Part shown: positions 1-9,558 of the stretch, in pieces
Layout of the letters: each line of letters starts with the position of its first letter
Numbering within the stretch: the stretch's first letter is position 1
NCBI RefSeq assembly: GCF_040901545.1
Contig: NZ_JBBDYL010000054.1
Coordinates: 1-64,000, forward strand
Length of the DNA stretch: 64,000 nt
Direction of reading: 5' to 3'
Source: Sulfuricaulis sp040901545
Lineage (GTDB): Bacteria > Pseudomonadota > Gammaproteobacteria > Acidiferrobacterales > Sulfurifustaceae
Program-made: the position numbers and the translations under genes
The notes under the pieces: generated by a model
The model's database searches: none
What the model was told of the DNA's origin: nothing
Seen by the model: the letters and a program-made list of their open reading frames with translations, nothing else

Positions 1-51
1 TAGCATTGGAATAGCAGGTTTGGTTAGGTTTTCAACAGAGCAAGATAGGTT

Positions 52-897
52 CTAATCAGTCGCAAGCGATTGTTCCGCGAACCCTTGCTGCTTCACGCAT
101 CGGTCCAGCTCCTTGAGCGTCTGCAGCAGATGCTTCATTCGGCCCAGCGGCCAGGCATTGGGCCCGTCGGACAACGCCTTGTCCGGGTTGGGATGGGTTT
201 CCATGAACAGGCCGGAGATGCCGGCCGCGACCGCCGCGCGTGCCAGCACCGGCACAAATTCGCGCTCGCCGCCGGAGCGCGTCCCCTGCCCGCCGGGCAA
301 CTGCACCGAGTGCGTGGCATCGAATACCACCGGGCATCCGGTCTCGCGCAGGATCGCGAGCGACCGCATGTCGGAGACCAGATTGTTGTAACCGAAGGAA
401 ACGCCCCGTTCGCATACCAAAACGCGGTCTTTACCACCGGCTTCAATGGCCTTGTCCACGACATTTTTCATTTCGTGCGGGGCGAGAAACTGGCCTTTCT
501 TGATATTGACCGGCTTGCCGGCCGCGACGACCGCTTGAATAAAATCCGTCTGCCGGCATAACAAGGCCGGCGTCTGCAACACATCCACCGCCGCCGCGAC
601 GGCGGCAACGTCCTCGATCTCATGGACGTCGGTAAGCACCGGCACGCCGATTTCGCGGCGTACCTTGGCTAGGATCGCGAGTCCCTGTTCCATGCCGAGA
701 CCACGGTAGGATTTCGCCGAACTGCGATTCGCCTTGTCGTAGGAGGATTTATAGATAAACGGAATGCCAAGTCCCTGGGTGATTTCTTTCAGCTGCCCGG
801 CCGTGTCCAGCGCCAGCGCCTCGGATTCCACTACGCAGGGGCCGGCAATGAGAAACAACGGCCGCTCGATCCCTGCCTCGAAACCGCATAATTTCAT
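52..897 (-). CDS. kdsA: 3-deoxy-8-phosphooctulonate synthase (KDO-8-P synthase), metal-dependent type
   Basis: Condenses phosphoenolpyruvate with arabinose-5-phosphate to KDO-8-phosphate, the first committed step of LPS inner-core sugar synthesis in the cytoplasm. The 281-residue protein is full length, with IAGPCVVES at 17-25, KKGQFLAP at 133-140 and DATHSVQ at 193-199. Cys21, His196, Glu233 and Asp244 fall at the spacing of the four metal ligands of the Aquifex enzyme (Cys11, His185, Glu222, Asp233). E. coli KdsA has Asn in place of the Cys, so this one is predicted to be metal-dependent. Its ATG overlaps the pyrG stop by 4 bases (ATGA), which indicates translational coupling. The stop is TAG, which matters for judging the amber codons elsewhere in the window. 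Confidence 0.97.
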   Translation of the reverse strand: MKLCGFEAGIERPLFLIAGPCVVESEALALDTAGQLKEITQGLGIPFIYKSSYDKANRSSAKSYRGLGMEQGLAILAKVRREIGVPVLTDVHEIEDVAAVAAAVDVLQTPALLCRQTDFIQAVVAAGKPVNIKKGQFLAPHEMKNVVDKAIEAGGKDRVLVCERGVSFGYNNLVSDMRSLAILRETGCPVVFDATHSVQLPGGQGTRSGGEREFVPVLARAAVAAGISGLFMETHPNPDKALSDGPNAWPLGRMKHLLQTLKELDRCVKQQGFAEQSLATD

Positions 898-2549
898 GTC
901 ACGGCGGCCTGTGACCGGGGCAGCGTTTGGGTGCGGTGCGCCCGCGCCGCCTCGATATATCCCGTGAACAACGGATGACCGTCGCGGGGCGTGGAGGTGA
1001 ACTCCGGATGAAACTGCACGCCCACAAACCAGGGATGGTCCGCCAATTCGACGATCTCGACCAGGGTTCCGTCAACGGATGTGCCCGCGAGCACCAGGCC
1101 TTTTTCCCGCAAGCTCTCGCGATAGTTGTTATTGAATTCGTAGCGATGGCGGTGTCGTTCGGTCACGGATTCCTTGCCGTAAAGCGCGCGCACGTGCGTG
1201 CCCGGAGCCAGCTTGCACTCCTGGCCTCCCAGGCGCATGGTTCCGCCGAGGTCACCGCCAACGTTGCGCTTTTCCTTGCCGCCCTCCGGAGTCGTCCATT
1301 CGGTGATCATGGCGATCACGGGATGCGCCGTCTTGGCGTTGAATTCCGTGCTGTGCGCGCCTTTGAGCCCGGCGACATTGCGCGCGAACTCGATCACCGC
1401 GACCTGCATGCCGAGGCAGATGCCGAGATAGGGAATCCCCTTTGTGCGCGCGTAGTTCACGGCCTTGATCTTTCCTTCCGTCCCGCGTTCGCCGAATCCG
1501 CCCGGCACCAGGATTGCGTCAACGTCCTCGAGCTGGGCCGTGCCCTGGCTCTCGATCAGCTCCGAATCCACGTAGCGGATGTTGACGCGCGTCAGCGTAT
1601 GCAGTCCGGCGTGTTTCAGGGCTTCGGAAAGCGACTTGTAGGACTCCGTGAGGTGCACGTATTTGCCGACCATGGCCACGGTGACCTCGGCGGTTGGGTG
1701 CTCCATGGCGCGGACAACCTTGTCCCACTCGGAAAGGCTGGCCTTGCGTGTGTTGAGACGCAATTTCTCCACCACGATTTCATCCAGTCCTTGTTCGTGC
1801 AACAGGCGCGGAATCTTGTAGATATTGTCCACGTCGATGGCGGTGATGACGGCGCGCGGCGGGACGTTGGTAAACAACGCGATCTTGCGTCGGTCGTCAT
1901 CGGGCAATGGGCGCTCGGCGCGACACAAAAGAATATCCGGCTGAATGCCGAGCGAAAGCAATTCCTTGACCGAGTGCTGGGTCGGCTTGGTCTTGAGCTC
2001 GCCCGCCGCGGCGATATACGGCACCAGGGTCAGATGCAGGTACACCACGTTGCTCGGGCCCTGCTCCGCGCCCATCTGGCGAATCGCCTCGAGGAACGGC
2101 TGCGATTCGATATCGCCCACGGTTCCGCCGATCTCGATCAGGGCCACGTCGGCCTCGTTCGCGCCCTGCTGGATGCAGCGCTTGATTTCATCGGTGATGT
2201 GCGGGATCACCTGCACCGTAGCGCCCAGGTAATCGCCGCGGCGTTCCTTGCGAATGACGTTTTCGTAAATTTTTCCGGTAGTGAAATTGTTGCGCTTCGT
2301 CATGGTGGTCCGGACGAAGCGCTCGTAATGCCCCAGATCGAGATCCGTTTCGGCCCCGTCGTTGGTGACGTAGACTTCACCGTGCTGATACGGGCTCATC
2401 GTGCCCGGGTCAACGTTAATATAAGGATCGAGCTTGAGTAGCGTGACTTTGAGGCCGCGTGCTTCGAGGAGGGTGCCCAGCGAGGCGGAGGCGATTCCCT
2501 TGCCCAAGGAGGAAACTACACCGCCGGTCACAAAAACAAATTTGGTCAT
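894..2549 (-). CDS. pyrG: CTP synthase
   Basis: Glutamine-dependent amination of UTP to CTP, the last step of pyrimidine nucleotide synthesis. The 551 residues hold an N-terminal P-loop synthetase domain (VTGGVVSSLGKGIA from residue 8, IEIGGTVGDIES at 138-149) and a C-terminal class I glutamine amidotransferase domain with Cys378 in GICLGMQ and His514/Glu516 in FHPE. Length and motifs match the bacterial family. The pyrG-kdsA order is common in proteobacteria, usually followed by eno, which would lie beyond the left edge. It is separated from tilS by 81 bases with no clear terminator, so co-transcription with the upstream genes is possible. Confidence 0.97.
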   Translation of the reverse strand: MTKFVFVTGGVVSSLGKGIASASLGTLLEARGLKVTLLKLDPYINVDPGTMSPYQHGEVYVTNDGAETDLDLGHYERFVRTTMTKRNNFTTGKIYENVIRKERRGDYLGATVQVIPHITDEIKRCIQQGANEADVALIEIGGTVGDIESQPFLEAIRQMGAEQGPSNVVYLHLTLVPYIAAAGELKTKPTQHSVKELLSLGIQPDILLCRAERPLPDDDRRKIALFTNVPPRAVITAIDVDNIYKIPRLLHEQGLDEIVVEKLRLNTRKASLSEWDKVVRAMEHPTAEVTVAMVGKYVHLTESYKSLSEALKHAGLHTLTRVNIRYVDSELIESQGTAQLEDVDAILVPGGFGERGTEGKIKAVNYARTKGIPYLGICLGMQVAVIEFARNVAGLKGAHSTEFNAKTAHPVIAMITEWTTPEGGKEKRNVGGDLGGTMRLGGQECKLAPGTHVRALYGKESVTERHRHRYEFNNNYRESLREKGLVLAGTSVDGTLVEIVELADHPWFVGVQFHPEFTSTPRDGHPLFTGYIEAARAHRTQTLPRSQAAVT

Positions 2550-2630
2550 TTGGGCCCGTTTAGCAGAAGTGTCGTGCTGCTGCAGAACGGAACGACAAGC
2601 TACCAGATGACGGCGATTTTCACAACCGCT

Positions 2631-3998
2631 TTATTTCGACCTACCGGATTTCTGCATGAACTCAAGCTCCAGTTTCCATCCCGCTTCATGCGTGCGCGCG
2701 GCAAAGGGCTCGCAAACCCAGCGATCGCCGATAGCCGCCAACTCGTCGTTGACATAAATCAGTGGCAAACGACCGCGCTCCCAGGGCGGCACGCCGGCTG
2801 CCTGCAACAATTTTTTCAGTTTATGGCGGTGCATCCGTCCGGGCAGCCGGCACACTTCACCGCCTTGACGCAATCCCACGGTCAGGAGCGATTTACCGAT
2901 TCGCTCTTGCGATAACCCGGCACCTTGCGCCGACACCGCGCGCAATAATCCCACGCCGGGAATATTCAGCGGTTCCACCGGATTCCATGGCAATTTCAGC
3001 GCGGCATTCATTACCGGTTCGGGTCGGATCGCGACCAATGCATCACGATAACGGCGCACTTCCGCATCGGGCCAGCGCACCACCGACTGTCGCGTGCGCG
3101 GCTCGGCCTGAATTTGCACCAGCACCTGATCGAGATTCATGGCGGCGGGCGACTGAAACCCCTGCGTGCGCAGCCAGTAGCGGATCAGATTGCGCAGGCG
3201 CGGCGGCGGCAGTTGCCGCAAGGCCGCCACCGATAACGTGACCGTGTTTTGAATACGACAACGGTGCCAATCGGTTTCCGCCAATACCTCGAGGAGTCCG
3301 GATGCTTCCGCCGTCAAACTCGCCGCCCGCGCGATTTGCCGCGCGGCCCCCGGCCAGCGCGATTCGAGCAGCGGAAACACCCGGTGGCGCAAATAATTAC
3401 GCGAAAACCGTGGATCGTCATTGCTGGCATCATCGATCCAATGAAGCTTTTCCTGCGTGGCATAAACCAGCAATTGGGCCCGAGTGAACCCCAATAGCGG
3501 GCGCGCCATCCGACCCTTGGAAAATCGGGTCATCGCCGGCATGGCGGACAGCCCCGGGACACCGGCGCCGCGCAACAATTGCAACAGCACGGTCTCGGCC
3601 TGATCGTCCAGATGCTGCGCGGTAAGCAGGACGTCGCCCGCTCCCACGTGACGCGCCAGGCAGGCATAGCGTGCCGCGCGTGCCGCCGCTTCCAGGCCGG
3701 ACAACTTGATATCCGTTACCTGGATCCGTTCGCTGGCAAACGGAACGTTCAGTTGCTCGCACACCAGCTTGCAATGTTGCGCCCACGCACCCGACGCGGG
3801 CTGTAATCCGTGATCCACGTGTATGGCGCTCACATGCAATGACCGCTGTCCGCGTAACCGGCAGAGTGCGTGCAACAGCACGTGGGAATCCAATCCGCCG
3901 CTGAAAGCGATTTTTAACGGCGTGGCAGACGAAAGTCCGAGGCGGTGGAGCACATCGGCCAGGGCTTGAAGTGAAAACACCTCGGCGGTATTCGGCAT
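2631..3998 (-). CDS. tilS: tRNA(Ile)-lysidine synthetase
   Basis: Modifies C34 of the tRNA-Ile2 anticodon to lysidine, allowing AUA decoding. The PP-loop signature SGGLDSHVLL lies near the N terminus, DHGLQ and the TAQHLDDQAET segment follow, and the C-terminal lysidine-tRNA substrate-binding region ends the protein. I chose the ATG at 3998 because ACGGGAGGGC lies directly upstream. The frame also stays open to an ATG at 4055 inside the end of accA, which would add 19 residues unlike the family. That overlap could instead reflect coupling to accA. Full-length product is about 455 residues. Confidence 0.93.
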   Translation of the reverse strand: MPNTAEVFSLQALADVLHRLGLSSATPLKIAFSGGLDSHVLLHALCRLRGQRSLHVSAIHVDHGLQPASGAWAQHCKLVCEQLNVPFASERIQVTDIKLSGLEAAARAARYACLARHVGAGDVLLTAQHLDDQAETVLLQLLRGAGVPGLSAMPAMTRFSKGRMARPLLGFTRAQLLVYATQEKLHWIDDASNDDPRFSRNYLRHRVFPLLESRWPGAARQIARAASLTAEASGLLEVLAETDWHRCRIQNTVTLSVAALRQLPPPRLRNLIRYWLRTQGFQSPAAMNLDQVLVQIQAEPRTRQSVVRWPDAEVRRYRDALVAIRPEPVMNAALKLPWNPVEPLNIPGVGLLRAVSAQGAGLSQERIGKSLLTVGLRQGGEVCRLPGRMHRHKLKKLLQAAGVPPWERGRLPLIYVNDELAAIGDRWVCEPFAARTHEAGWKLELEFMQKSGRSK

Positions 3999-4035
3999 GC
4001 GCCCTCCCGTGTCATCAATACCGCCGGGTTCATGA

Positions 4036-4995
4036 TCAATGTTCTTCAAATTCACCGTAATGCATCAGCCGGTCGTAGCGTTGTTCCAACAGCCGTTCCA
4101 GCGGAATCGAACTCAATTCATCCAGCGAGCTGACCAGCGCCGACTTGAGTGACTTCGCCATCTCCTCGACATCCCGATGCGCGCCGCCCAACGGTTCGGG
4201 GACAATCTCGTCCACGAGACCCTGGCGATTGAGACTTTCCGCGGTGATGCCCATGGCTTGCGCGGCTTCGGACGCCTTGTCCGCGGAGCGCCAGAGGATG
4301 GAGGCGCAACCTTCCGGAGAAATCACGGAATACGTGGCGTACTGCAGCATCAACAACCGGTCACACACGCCAATGGCCAGTGCTCCACCCGATCCGCCCT
4401 CGCCGATCACGACACTCACGATCGGCGTTTTGAGACGCGCCATTTCATAAAGATTGCGCGCAATGGCTTCACTCTGTCCGCGCTCTTCCGCGCCCACGCC
4501 GGGATACGCCCCGGGGGTGTCGATCAGCGTGATCAACGGCAGGTGAAAACGTTCCGCCAGACGCATCAGGCGCAGCGCCTTGCGGTATCCTTCCGGACGC
4601 GGCATGCCGAAATTGCGCCGCACTTTTTCCCGGGTGTCCCGCCCCTTTTGATGCCCGATGACGACGAGGGGGCGGCCTTCCAGCCGCGCCAATCCGCCGA
4701 CGATGGCCGCATCGTCGGAAAAGCACCGGTCGCCGTGCAACTCCTCGAAGTCAGTGACCAGGCGTTCCAGGTAATCAAGCGTGTACGGGCGCAGCGGGTG
4801 ACGCGCAAGCTGCGAGATTTGCCACGGCGTGAGCGCGTGAAAAATGGATTCCGTCAGTTTGCGGCTTTTGGCGTGAAGCTTGGTGATTTCCTCGTTGAGG
4901 TTGATCGCTCCACCCTTGTCGGCGAAGCGCAGTGCCTCGATCTTGGCTTCAAGCTCGGCAATCGACTGCTCGAAATCGAGATAATTCTGGTTCAT
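4036..4995 (-). CDS. accA: Acetyl-CoA carboxylase carboxyltransferase subunit alpha
   Basis: With AccD, transfers carboxyl from biotin-BCCP to acetyl-CoA to give malonyl-CoA for fatty acid synthesis. The 319-residue protein begins MNQNYLDFEQ, the usual AccA N terminus. It carries the family blocks around LHGDRCFSDD, the PGAYPGVGAEERGQ segment and the VIGEGGSGGALAIG glycine-rich stretch of the crotonase-fold carboxyltransferase. The frame is open further upstream into dnaE, but those residues look like antisense of the dnaE end, so the ATG at 4995 is preferred. It lies 26 bases downstream of dnaE, as in enterics where dnaE-accA are neighbours. Confidence 0.96.
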   Translation of the reverse strand: MNQNYLDFEQSIAELEAKIEALRFADKGGAINLNEEITKLHAKSRKLTESIFHALTPWQISQLARHPLRPYTLDYLERLVTDFEELHGDRCFSDDAAIVGGLARLEGRPLVVIGHQKGRDTREKVRRNFGMPRPEGYRKALRLMRLAERFHLPLITLIDTPGAYPGVGAEERGQSEAIARNLYEMARLKTPIVSVVIGEGGSGGALAIGVCDRLLMLQYATYSVISPEGCASILWRSADKASEAAQAMGITAESLNRQGLVDEIVPEPLGGAHRDVEEMAKSLKSALVSSLDELSSIPLERLLEQRYDRLMHYGEFEEH

Positions 4996-5021
4996 GGATG
5001 GGATTACGGCTTCAATTCCTA

Positions 5022-8000
5022 TCAGCGGTACACCAGGTGGACATTGCGCTCTCCGGCCAGGCGCGAAAGCCGCTCGAGCAATACATTGGTCGGACTGATC
5101 TTCCACTCCTCGCCCAGCGCGATTTCGGCTTCCGCCCGCTGGCCGTGATAATGCAGATACACCGGGCAAGGTCCCTGCACCGAAGGACTGAGAATTTCTT
5201 TTAATTCATCGACGAACCCGTTGCCCGCGAGATCGGCATTGACATCGATAACCAGCCGCTTGCTGAACGTGGCGCGAGCCTTATCCATATTATAGAGCTT
5301 CTCCGCGGACATTTTGAAACCACCGGTATATTCGTCCACGCTCACTTGCCCTTCGACGACCAGCAGCGTGTCCTTGGCCAATAACTCGCGGCTCGACGAA
5401 TAAAGCTCGGAAAATACCGCCAATTCCAGCCGTCCGGTACGATCGTCCAGCGTCACGAACGCCATACGGTCGCCGCGGCGGGTCTGCATGGTGCGCATGG
5501 CCACCACCAGACCCGCCACCACGATGGTTGCGGCGGTCGTGGGTTTGAGTTCAGCGATGGTGGCATCCGTGATGCGTTTAAGTTCATCCGCATACCGCGC
5601 GATCGGATGGCCGGTGAGATAAAGTCCCAGCGTTTCCTTCTCGCCTTCCAACCGCTGTTCCTCGCTCCACTCCGCGACATTCTCATAGGTATTTTTCCCG
5701 GACGGAGCAGTCGCAGCGCCGAATAAATCCACCTGACCGGCATCCAGGTTCCGGCTGTGTTGATCGGCGGCCGCGAGCGCCGTATTCAGCGACGCGGCCA
5801 ATGCCGCGCGGTGCGTGCCGAGACCATCGAGCGCACCGGCACGAATGAGCGAATCGATGACGCGCCGATTTATCTTGCGCAGATCGATGCGTTTGCAAAA
5901 ATCGTATAAATCCCGGAACGGGCCATCACGGTGGCGTTCTTGCAGAATGGCTTCGATGGCCGCCTCGCCGAGACCCTTGATGGCGCCGAGCCCATAGAGA
6001 ATGCTCGAATACCGGCCGGGATCGGCATCCGTGGTTCCCGGGAGCGCGTCTCCGTGCACCGGCACGAAATGATATTCACAGCGGTTGATATCGGGCGGCA
6101 GAATCGTCAGTTTCATGTCACGGCATTCGGCGATCATGGTCACGACTTTATCGGTCTTGTCCATGTCGGATGACAGTACCGCCGCCATGAATGCCGCGGG
6201 ATAATGCGCCTTGAGCCAGGCCGTTTGATAGGCGATCAGCGCATAGGCCGCCGAATGCGAGCGGTTGAAACCGTAACCGGCGAATTTTTCGATCAAGTCG
6301 AATATTTCGGTCGCCAAACGGGGGTTCACGCCGCGTGCCGCGGCGCCATGCACGAACACGTTGCGCTGCAGCGCCATCTCTTCCGGTTTTTTCTTGCCCA
6401 TGGCCCGGCGCAGCAAGTCGGCGCCACCCAATGTATAGCCCGCGAGCTCCTGGGCGATCTGCATCACCTGTTCCTGATACAGGATCACGCCGTAGGTGGG
6501 TTTCAGCAATGATTCCAGCGTCGGGTGCGGATACTTGATGCGTGCCCGTCCGTGCTTGCGATTGATGAAGTCATCCACCATGCCGGACTGCAACGGGCCG
6601 GGACGGAACAAGGCCACGAGCGCCACGATTTCCTCGAATTTATCCGGCTGCACGCGCTGGATCAGATCCTTCATGCCGCGAGATTCAAGTTGGAACAGGG
6701 CGGTAGTGCGACAGGATTTAAGCAAGGCATACGTCGCGGGATCGTCGACGGGGAGTTGCTCGATGACAAGCGGCGGCTCGCCGTGATTCGCGCGCGCGGC
6801 GTTGATGGTCTTGACCGCCTTGTCGATGATCGTCAGCGTGCGCAATCCCAGAAAATCGAATTTGACGAGACCGAGTTTTTCGACGTCTTCCATGTCGAAC
6901 CCCGTCACCGTCTGTTTGCCGCCCTGCTCGCAGTATAGCGGCATGAAGTCGGTGAGCGGTCCCGGCGCGATAACGACGCCACCGGCGTGCTTGCCGGCGC
7001 TGCGCGCGAGGCCTTCGAGGCGGCGCGCGGTATCGAGCAATGCGCGCACGTCTTCCTCGCTTTTGTAGCGGTCCGCAAGTTGCGGTTCGATTTCCAGCGC
7101 GCGCTCGAGCGTCATGCCGATTTCGAACGGAATAAGTTTGGCGATTTTGTCCACGTAACCGTAAGGATGATCCATGGCGCGGCCCACGTCGCGCACCACG
7201 GCTTTGGCCGCCATGGTGCCGTGCGTGATGATCTGCGCCACCCGTTCGTGACCATAACGCCGGGTTACGTATTCAATCACTTCATCCCGCCGTTCCATGC
7301 AGAAGTCCACGTCAAAATCGGGCAGCGATACGCGCTCGGGATTGAGGAAGCGCTCAAACAGCAAGTCATGCTCGATCGGGTCGAGTTCGGTGATGCCGAG
7401 GCTCCAGGCCACGAGCGAGCCGGCGCCACTGCCGCGCCCGGGTCCGACCGGGATACCGTTTTTCTTTGCCCAGAGGATGAAATCCGCCACTATCAGAAAA
7501 TAACCGGGAAAACCCATGTTACTGATGGTGGTGAGTTCCAGCGCGAGACGTTCGGAATAAACCTTGCGCTTCGCTTCACGCACGGCTTCGGGGATCAGCT
7601 TCAACCGCGCTTCAAGACCGACCTGCGAATCACGGCGCAGCAGATCATCGATGGTCATGCCATCGGGGACGGGATATGCCGGAAGATAATAGCGCCCAAA
7701 CTCCAAGCGCAGGTTGCAGCGGCGGGCGATTTCAATCGTGTTTTCGATCGCCTCGGGGATATCCTGAAACAGCTCGGCCATTTCTTCGGGACGGCGGAAA
7801 TATTGCTGCGCGGTGAAGCGACGTGGCCGGCGGGCGTCGGTCAGCACGCGGCCGTCCTGGATGCACACCCTGACCTCATGCGCATCGAATTCTTCCGGTT
7901 GCAAAAACACGACATGGTTTGTCGCCACCACCGGCAGCGACAATCTGTGAGCCAGTGATACGGCGGCGTGATTGTAATCTTCCAGGAACGGTTGACCGGT

Positions 8001-8513
8001 GCGCTGCAATTCAAGATAAAAACTTCCCGGGAACCAGTGTTGATAGCCTTGGGCGATTTCCGCCGCCGCCGATTCGTTGCCGGAAAGCAGCGCCTGGCCG
8101 ATATCTCCTTCGTGCGCTCCGGACAGCGCGATCAATCCTGACATCGGAGCTTTGAGCCAGGATTTATTCAAACAGGGCTTCCCGGAATGCTGACCTTCCA
8201 CGTAGGCGCGCGTGAGCAGGCGGCACAGTCGATGATAGCCTTCGATGTCCCGGCAAAGCAGCACCAACCGATGCGGCTTGTGCGGATCAGCCGGGTTGTC
8301 CAGCCACACGTCCGCCCCGATGATGGGCTTCACCCCCGCCTGACAAGCCGCCTGATAAAATTTGATTGCCCCGAAAAGATTGGCGAGATCCGTCAGGGCC
8401 ACCGCCGGCATGTCGAGATGGGCGGCGGTTTTGACCAGATCATCAGTACGGACGATGCCGTCCGTGAGGGAAAATTCCGAATGTACGCGCAGATGGACGA
8501 AAGATCGGCTCAC
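5022..8513 (-). CDS. dnaE: DNA polymerase III subunit alpha
   Basis: Catalytic subunit of the replicative polymerase. The 1163 residues show an N-terminal PHP domain (FVHLRVHSEFSLTDG from residue 5) and the polymerase core with PDFDVDF around residue 400 holding the metal-binding aspartates. An HhH/beta-clamp-binding region follows, then a C-terminal OB-fold (TIVVAGLVVAMRTMQTR onward). Length is typical for the DnaE1 type. It is divergent from the type II secretion operon across a 157-base spacer. Confidence 0.97.
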   Translation of the reverse strand: MSRSFVHLRVHSEFSLTDGIVRTDDLVKTAAHLDMPAVALTDLANLFGAIKFYQAACQAGVKPIIGADVWLDNPADPHKPHRLVLLCRDIEGYHRLCRLLTRAYVEGQHSGKPCLNKSWLKAPMSGLIALSGAHEGDIGQALLSGNESAAAEIAQGYQHWFPGSFYLELQRTGQPFLEDYNHAAVSLAHRLSLPVVATNHVVFLQPEEFDAHEVRVCIQDGRVLTDARRPRRFTAQQYFRRPEEMAELFQDIPEAIENTIEIARRCNLRLEFGRYYLPAYPVPDGMTIDDLLRRDSQVGLEARLKLIPEAVREAKRKVYSERLALELTTISNMGFPGYFLIVADFILWAKKNGIPVGPGRGSGAGSLVAWSLGITELDPIEHDLLFERFLNPERVSLPDFDVDFCMERRDEVIEYVTRRYGHERVAQIITHGTMAAKAVVRDVGRAMDHPYGYVDKIAKLIPFEIGMTLERALEIEPQLADRYKSEEDVRALLDTARRLEGLARSAGKHAGGVVIAPGPLTDFMPLYCEQGGKQTVTGFDMEDVEKLGLVKFDFLGLRTLTIIDKAVKTINAARANHGEPPLVIEQLPVDDPATYALLKSCRTTALFQLESRGMKDLIQRVQPDKFEEIVALVALFRPGPLQSGMVDDFINRKHGRARIKYPHPTLESLLKPTYGVILYQEQVMQIAQELAGYTLGGADLLRRAMGKKKPEEMALQRNVFVHGAAARGVNPRLATEIFDLIEKFAGYGFNRSHSAAYALIAYQTAWLKAHYPAAFMAAVLSSDMDKTDKVVTMIAECRDMKLTILPPDINRCEYHFVPVHGDALPGTTDADPGRYSSILYGLGAIKGLGEAAIEAILQERHRDGPFRDLYDFCKRIDLRKINRRVIDSLIRAGALDGLGTHRAALAASLNTALAAADQHSRNLDAGQVDLFGAATAPSGKNTYENVAEWSEEQRLEGEKETLGLYLTGHPIARYADELKRITDATIAELKPTTAATIVVAGLVVAMRTMQTRRGDRMAFVTLDDRTGRLELAVFSELYSSSRELLAKDTLLVVEGQVSVDEYTGGFKMSAEKLYNMDKARATFSKRLVIDVNADLAGNGFVDELKEILSPSVQGPCPVYLHYHGQRAEAEIALGEEWKISPTNVLLERLSRLAGERNVHLVYR

Positions 8514-8592
8514 GCGGGTATTTCACCGTAAATTCACCGGTCAGGGAAGCAGGATATTTTTCCCGCGGTTTGCGCGTTTTTCGCTTGTTTCA

Positions 8593-8621
8593 TTAGGAAT
8601 TTCCGGTTGTCAAGATATAAT
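8593..8621 (+). promoter_or_regulatory. Sigma70-like promoter of the gsp operon
   Basis: A TATAAT box at 8616-8621 is preceded by TTAGGA at 8593-8598 with a 17-base spacer, a good -35/-10 pair. It sits 50 bases before the gspC start and points into the twelve-gene operon. No activator or cAMP-CRP site was recognised. Confidence 0.55.
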
Positions 8622-8670
8622 GTTAAGTAGCAACATCCACAGCATGGCGCAAGCAGCTGAAACTGAATAA

Positions 8671-9537
8671 ATGAGTATTGACGAAGTCTTGGCGAATCCC
8701 CGTGTCAGGCAATGGCTGCCTGGAGTTCTTAATGGCGCGATGCTGTTGTTGCTGACGGCGAGCATGGCCCATTGGACCTGGCTGCTTGCCAAGCCGCCGC
8801 TGCGTCCGCTCGTTATGGCGCCAACAACCCTCGCGGCGTCACCGGGCGACTTTTCCGTGCAGCCGCTGCTGTCGGCTCACCTGTTCGGACAAGTCAGCCA
8901 GGCGTTGACGGAAAGACGTCTGGATAATCTTCCGATCAGCAGCCTGAATCTGATTTTGACTGGCGTGATCGCCTCGGCGGGCGGCGGCTATGCGCTGATT
9001 TCCGCCAATGGCCAGACCCAGGAACCGTATGCCGTCGGTGACACCATAACCGCCGGCGCGATGCTGCAGGCGGTCTTCCCTGACCGCGTGGTGATCCGGC
9101 GCAACGGCATCCTGGAAAGCCTGATGCTGGTGGGCGCTGAAAAATCGAACGTTGATCAGAGGGCGTCGGTTCCGGCGGCATCCCGGGTGGCATCCAATGT
9201 CAGCGGCATTGTAAAGGAGACATCGGCCAATCATTTCACGGTGCAACGCGAGAACCTCGCCGCGCAGATGCGCACGCCGGAATTCTTGCGACAGGCGACC
9301 GTGGTGCCCGCCAGCGATGGCGGCTTTCTGGTGCGTCATATTCAGCCGGGAAGTCTTTACGAAAAGCTGGGCATACGCATGGGCGATGTCATCAAGACCA
9401 TCAACGGGCAACCGGTCAATACGCTAGAAGATGCGATCCAGCAATATCAACAGCTGGAAAATATTACCGCGGTGCAAATGGAAATTAACCGTGGTGGCAA
9501 AATCGAGCAGCTGTATTACCAATTTGCCCAGAACTGA
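8671..9537 (+). CDS. gspC: Type II secretion system protein GspC
   Basis: Inner-membrane clamp protein linking the secretin to the inner-membrane platform. It has a short cytoplasmic N terminus, one membrane segment at about residues 18-40, and a periplasmic homology-region domain (VQPLLSAHLFG, then LILTGVIAS at about 90-98, LMLVGAEKS). The C-terminal PDZ domain is at about 200-285 (IQPGSLYEKLGIRMGDVIKTINGQPV). The PDZ rather than coiled-coil ending is the Xcp/Out/Eps-like form. It opens the gspCDEFGHIJKLMN operon. Confidence 0.93.
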   Translation: MSIDEVLANPRVRQWLPGVLNGAMLLLLTASMAHWTWLLAKPPLRPLVMAPTTLAASPGDFSVQPLLSAHLFGQVSQALTERRLDNLPISSLNLILTGVIASAGGGYALISANGQTQEPYAVGDTITAGAMLQAVFPDRVVIRRNGILESLMLVGAEKSNVDQRASVPAASRVASNVSGIVKETSANHFTVQRENLAAQMRTPEFLRQATVVPASDGGFLVRHIQPGSLYEKLGIRMGDVIKTINGQPVNTLEDAIQQYQQLENITAVQMEINRGGKIEQLYYQFAQN

Positions 9538-9558
9538 TTAATTTCGAAGACGGTTAAC

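Noticed and set aside
927..2441. A long plus-strand open frame antisense to pyrG
   Set aside because: It lies entirely inside pyrG, mirrors its GC-rich codons, and matches no family; a shadow of the real gene.
4177..5148. A plus-strand open frame over accA and the dnaE end
   Set aside because: Antisense shadow with no family and no ribosome-binding site.
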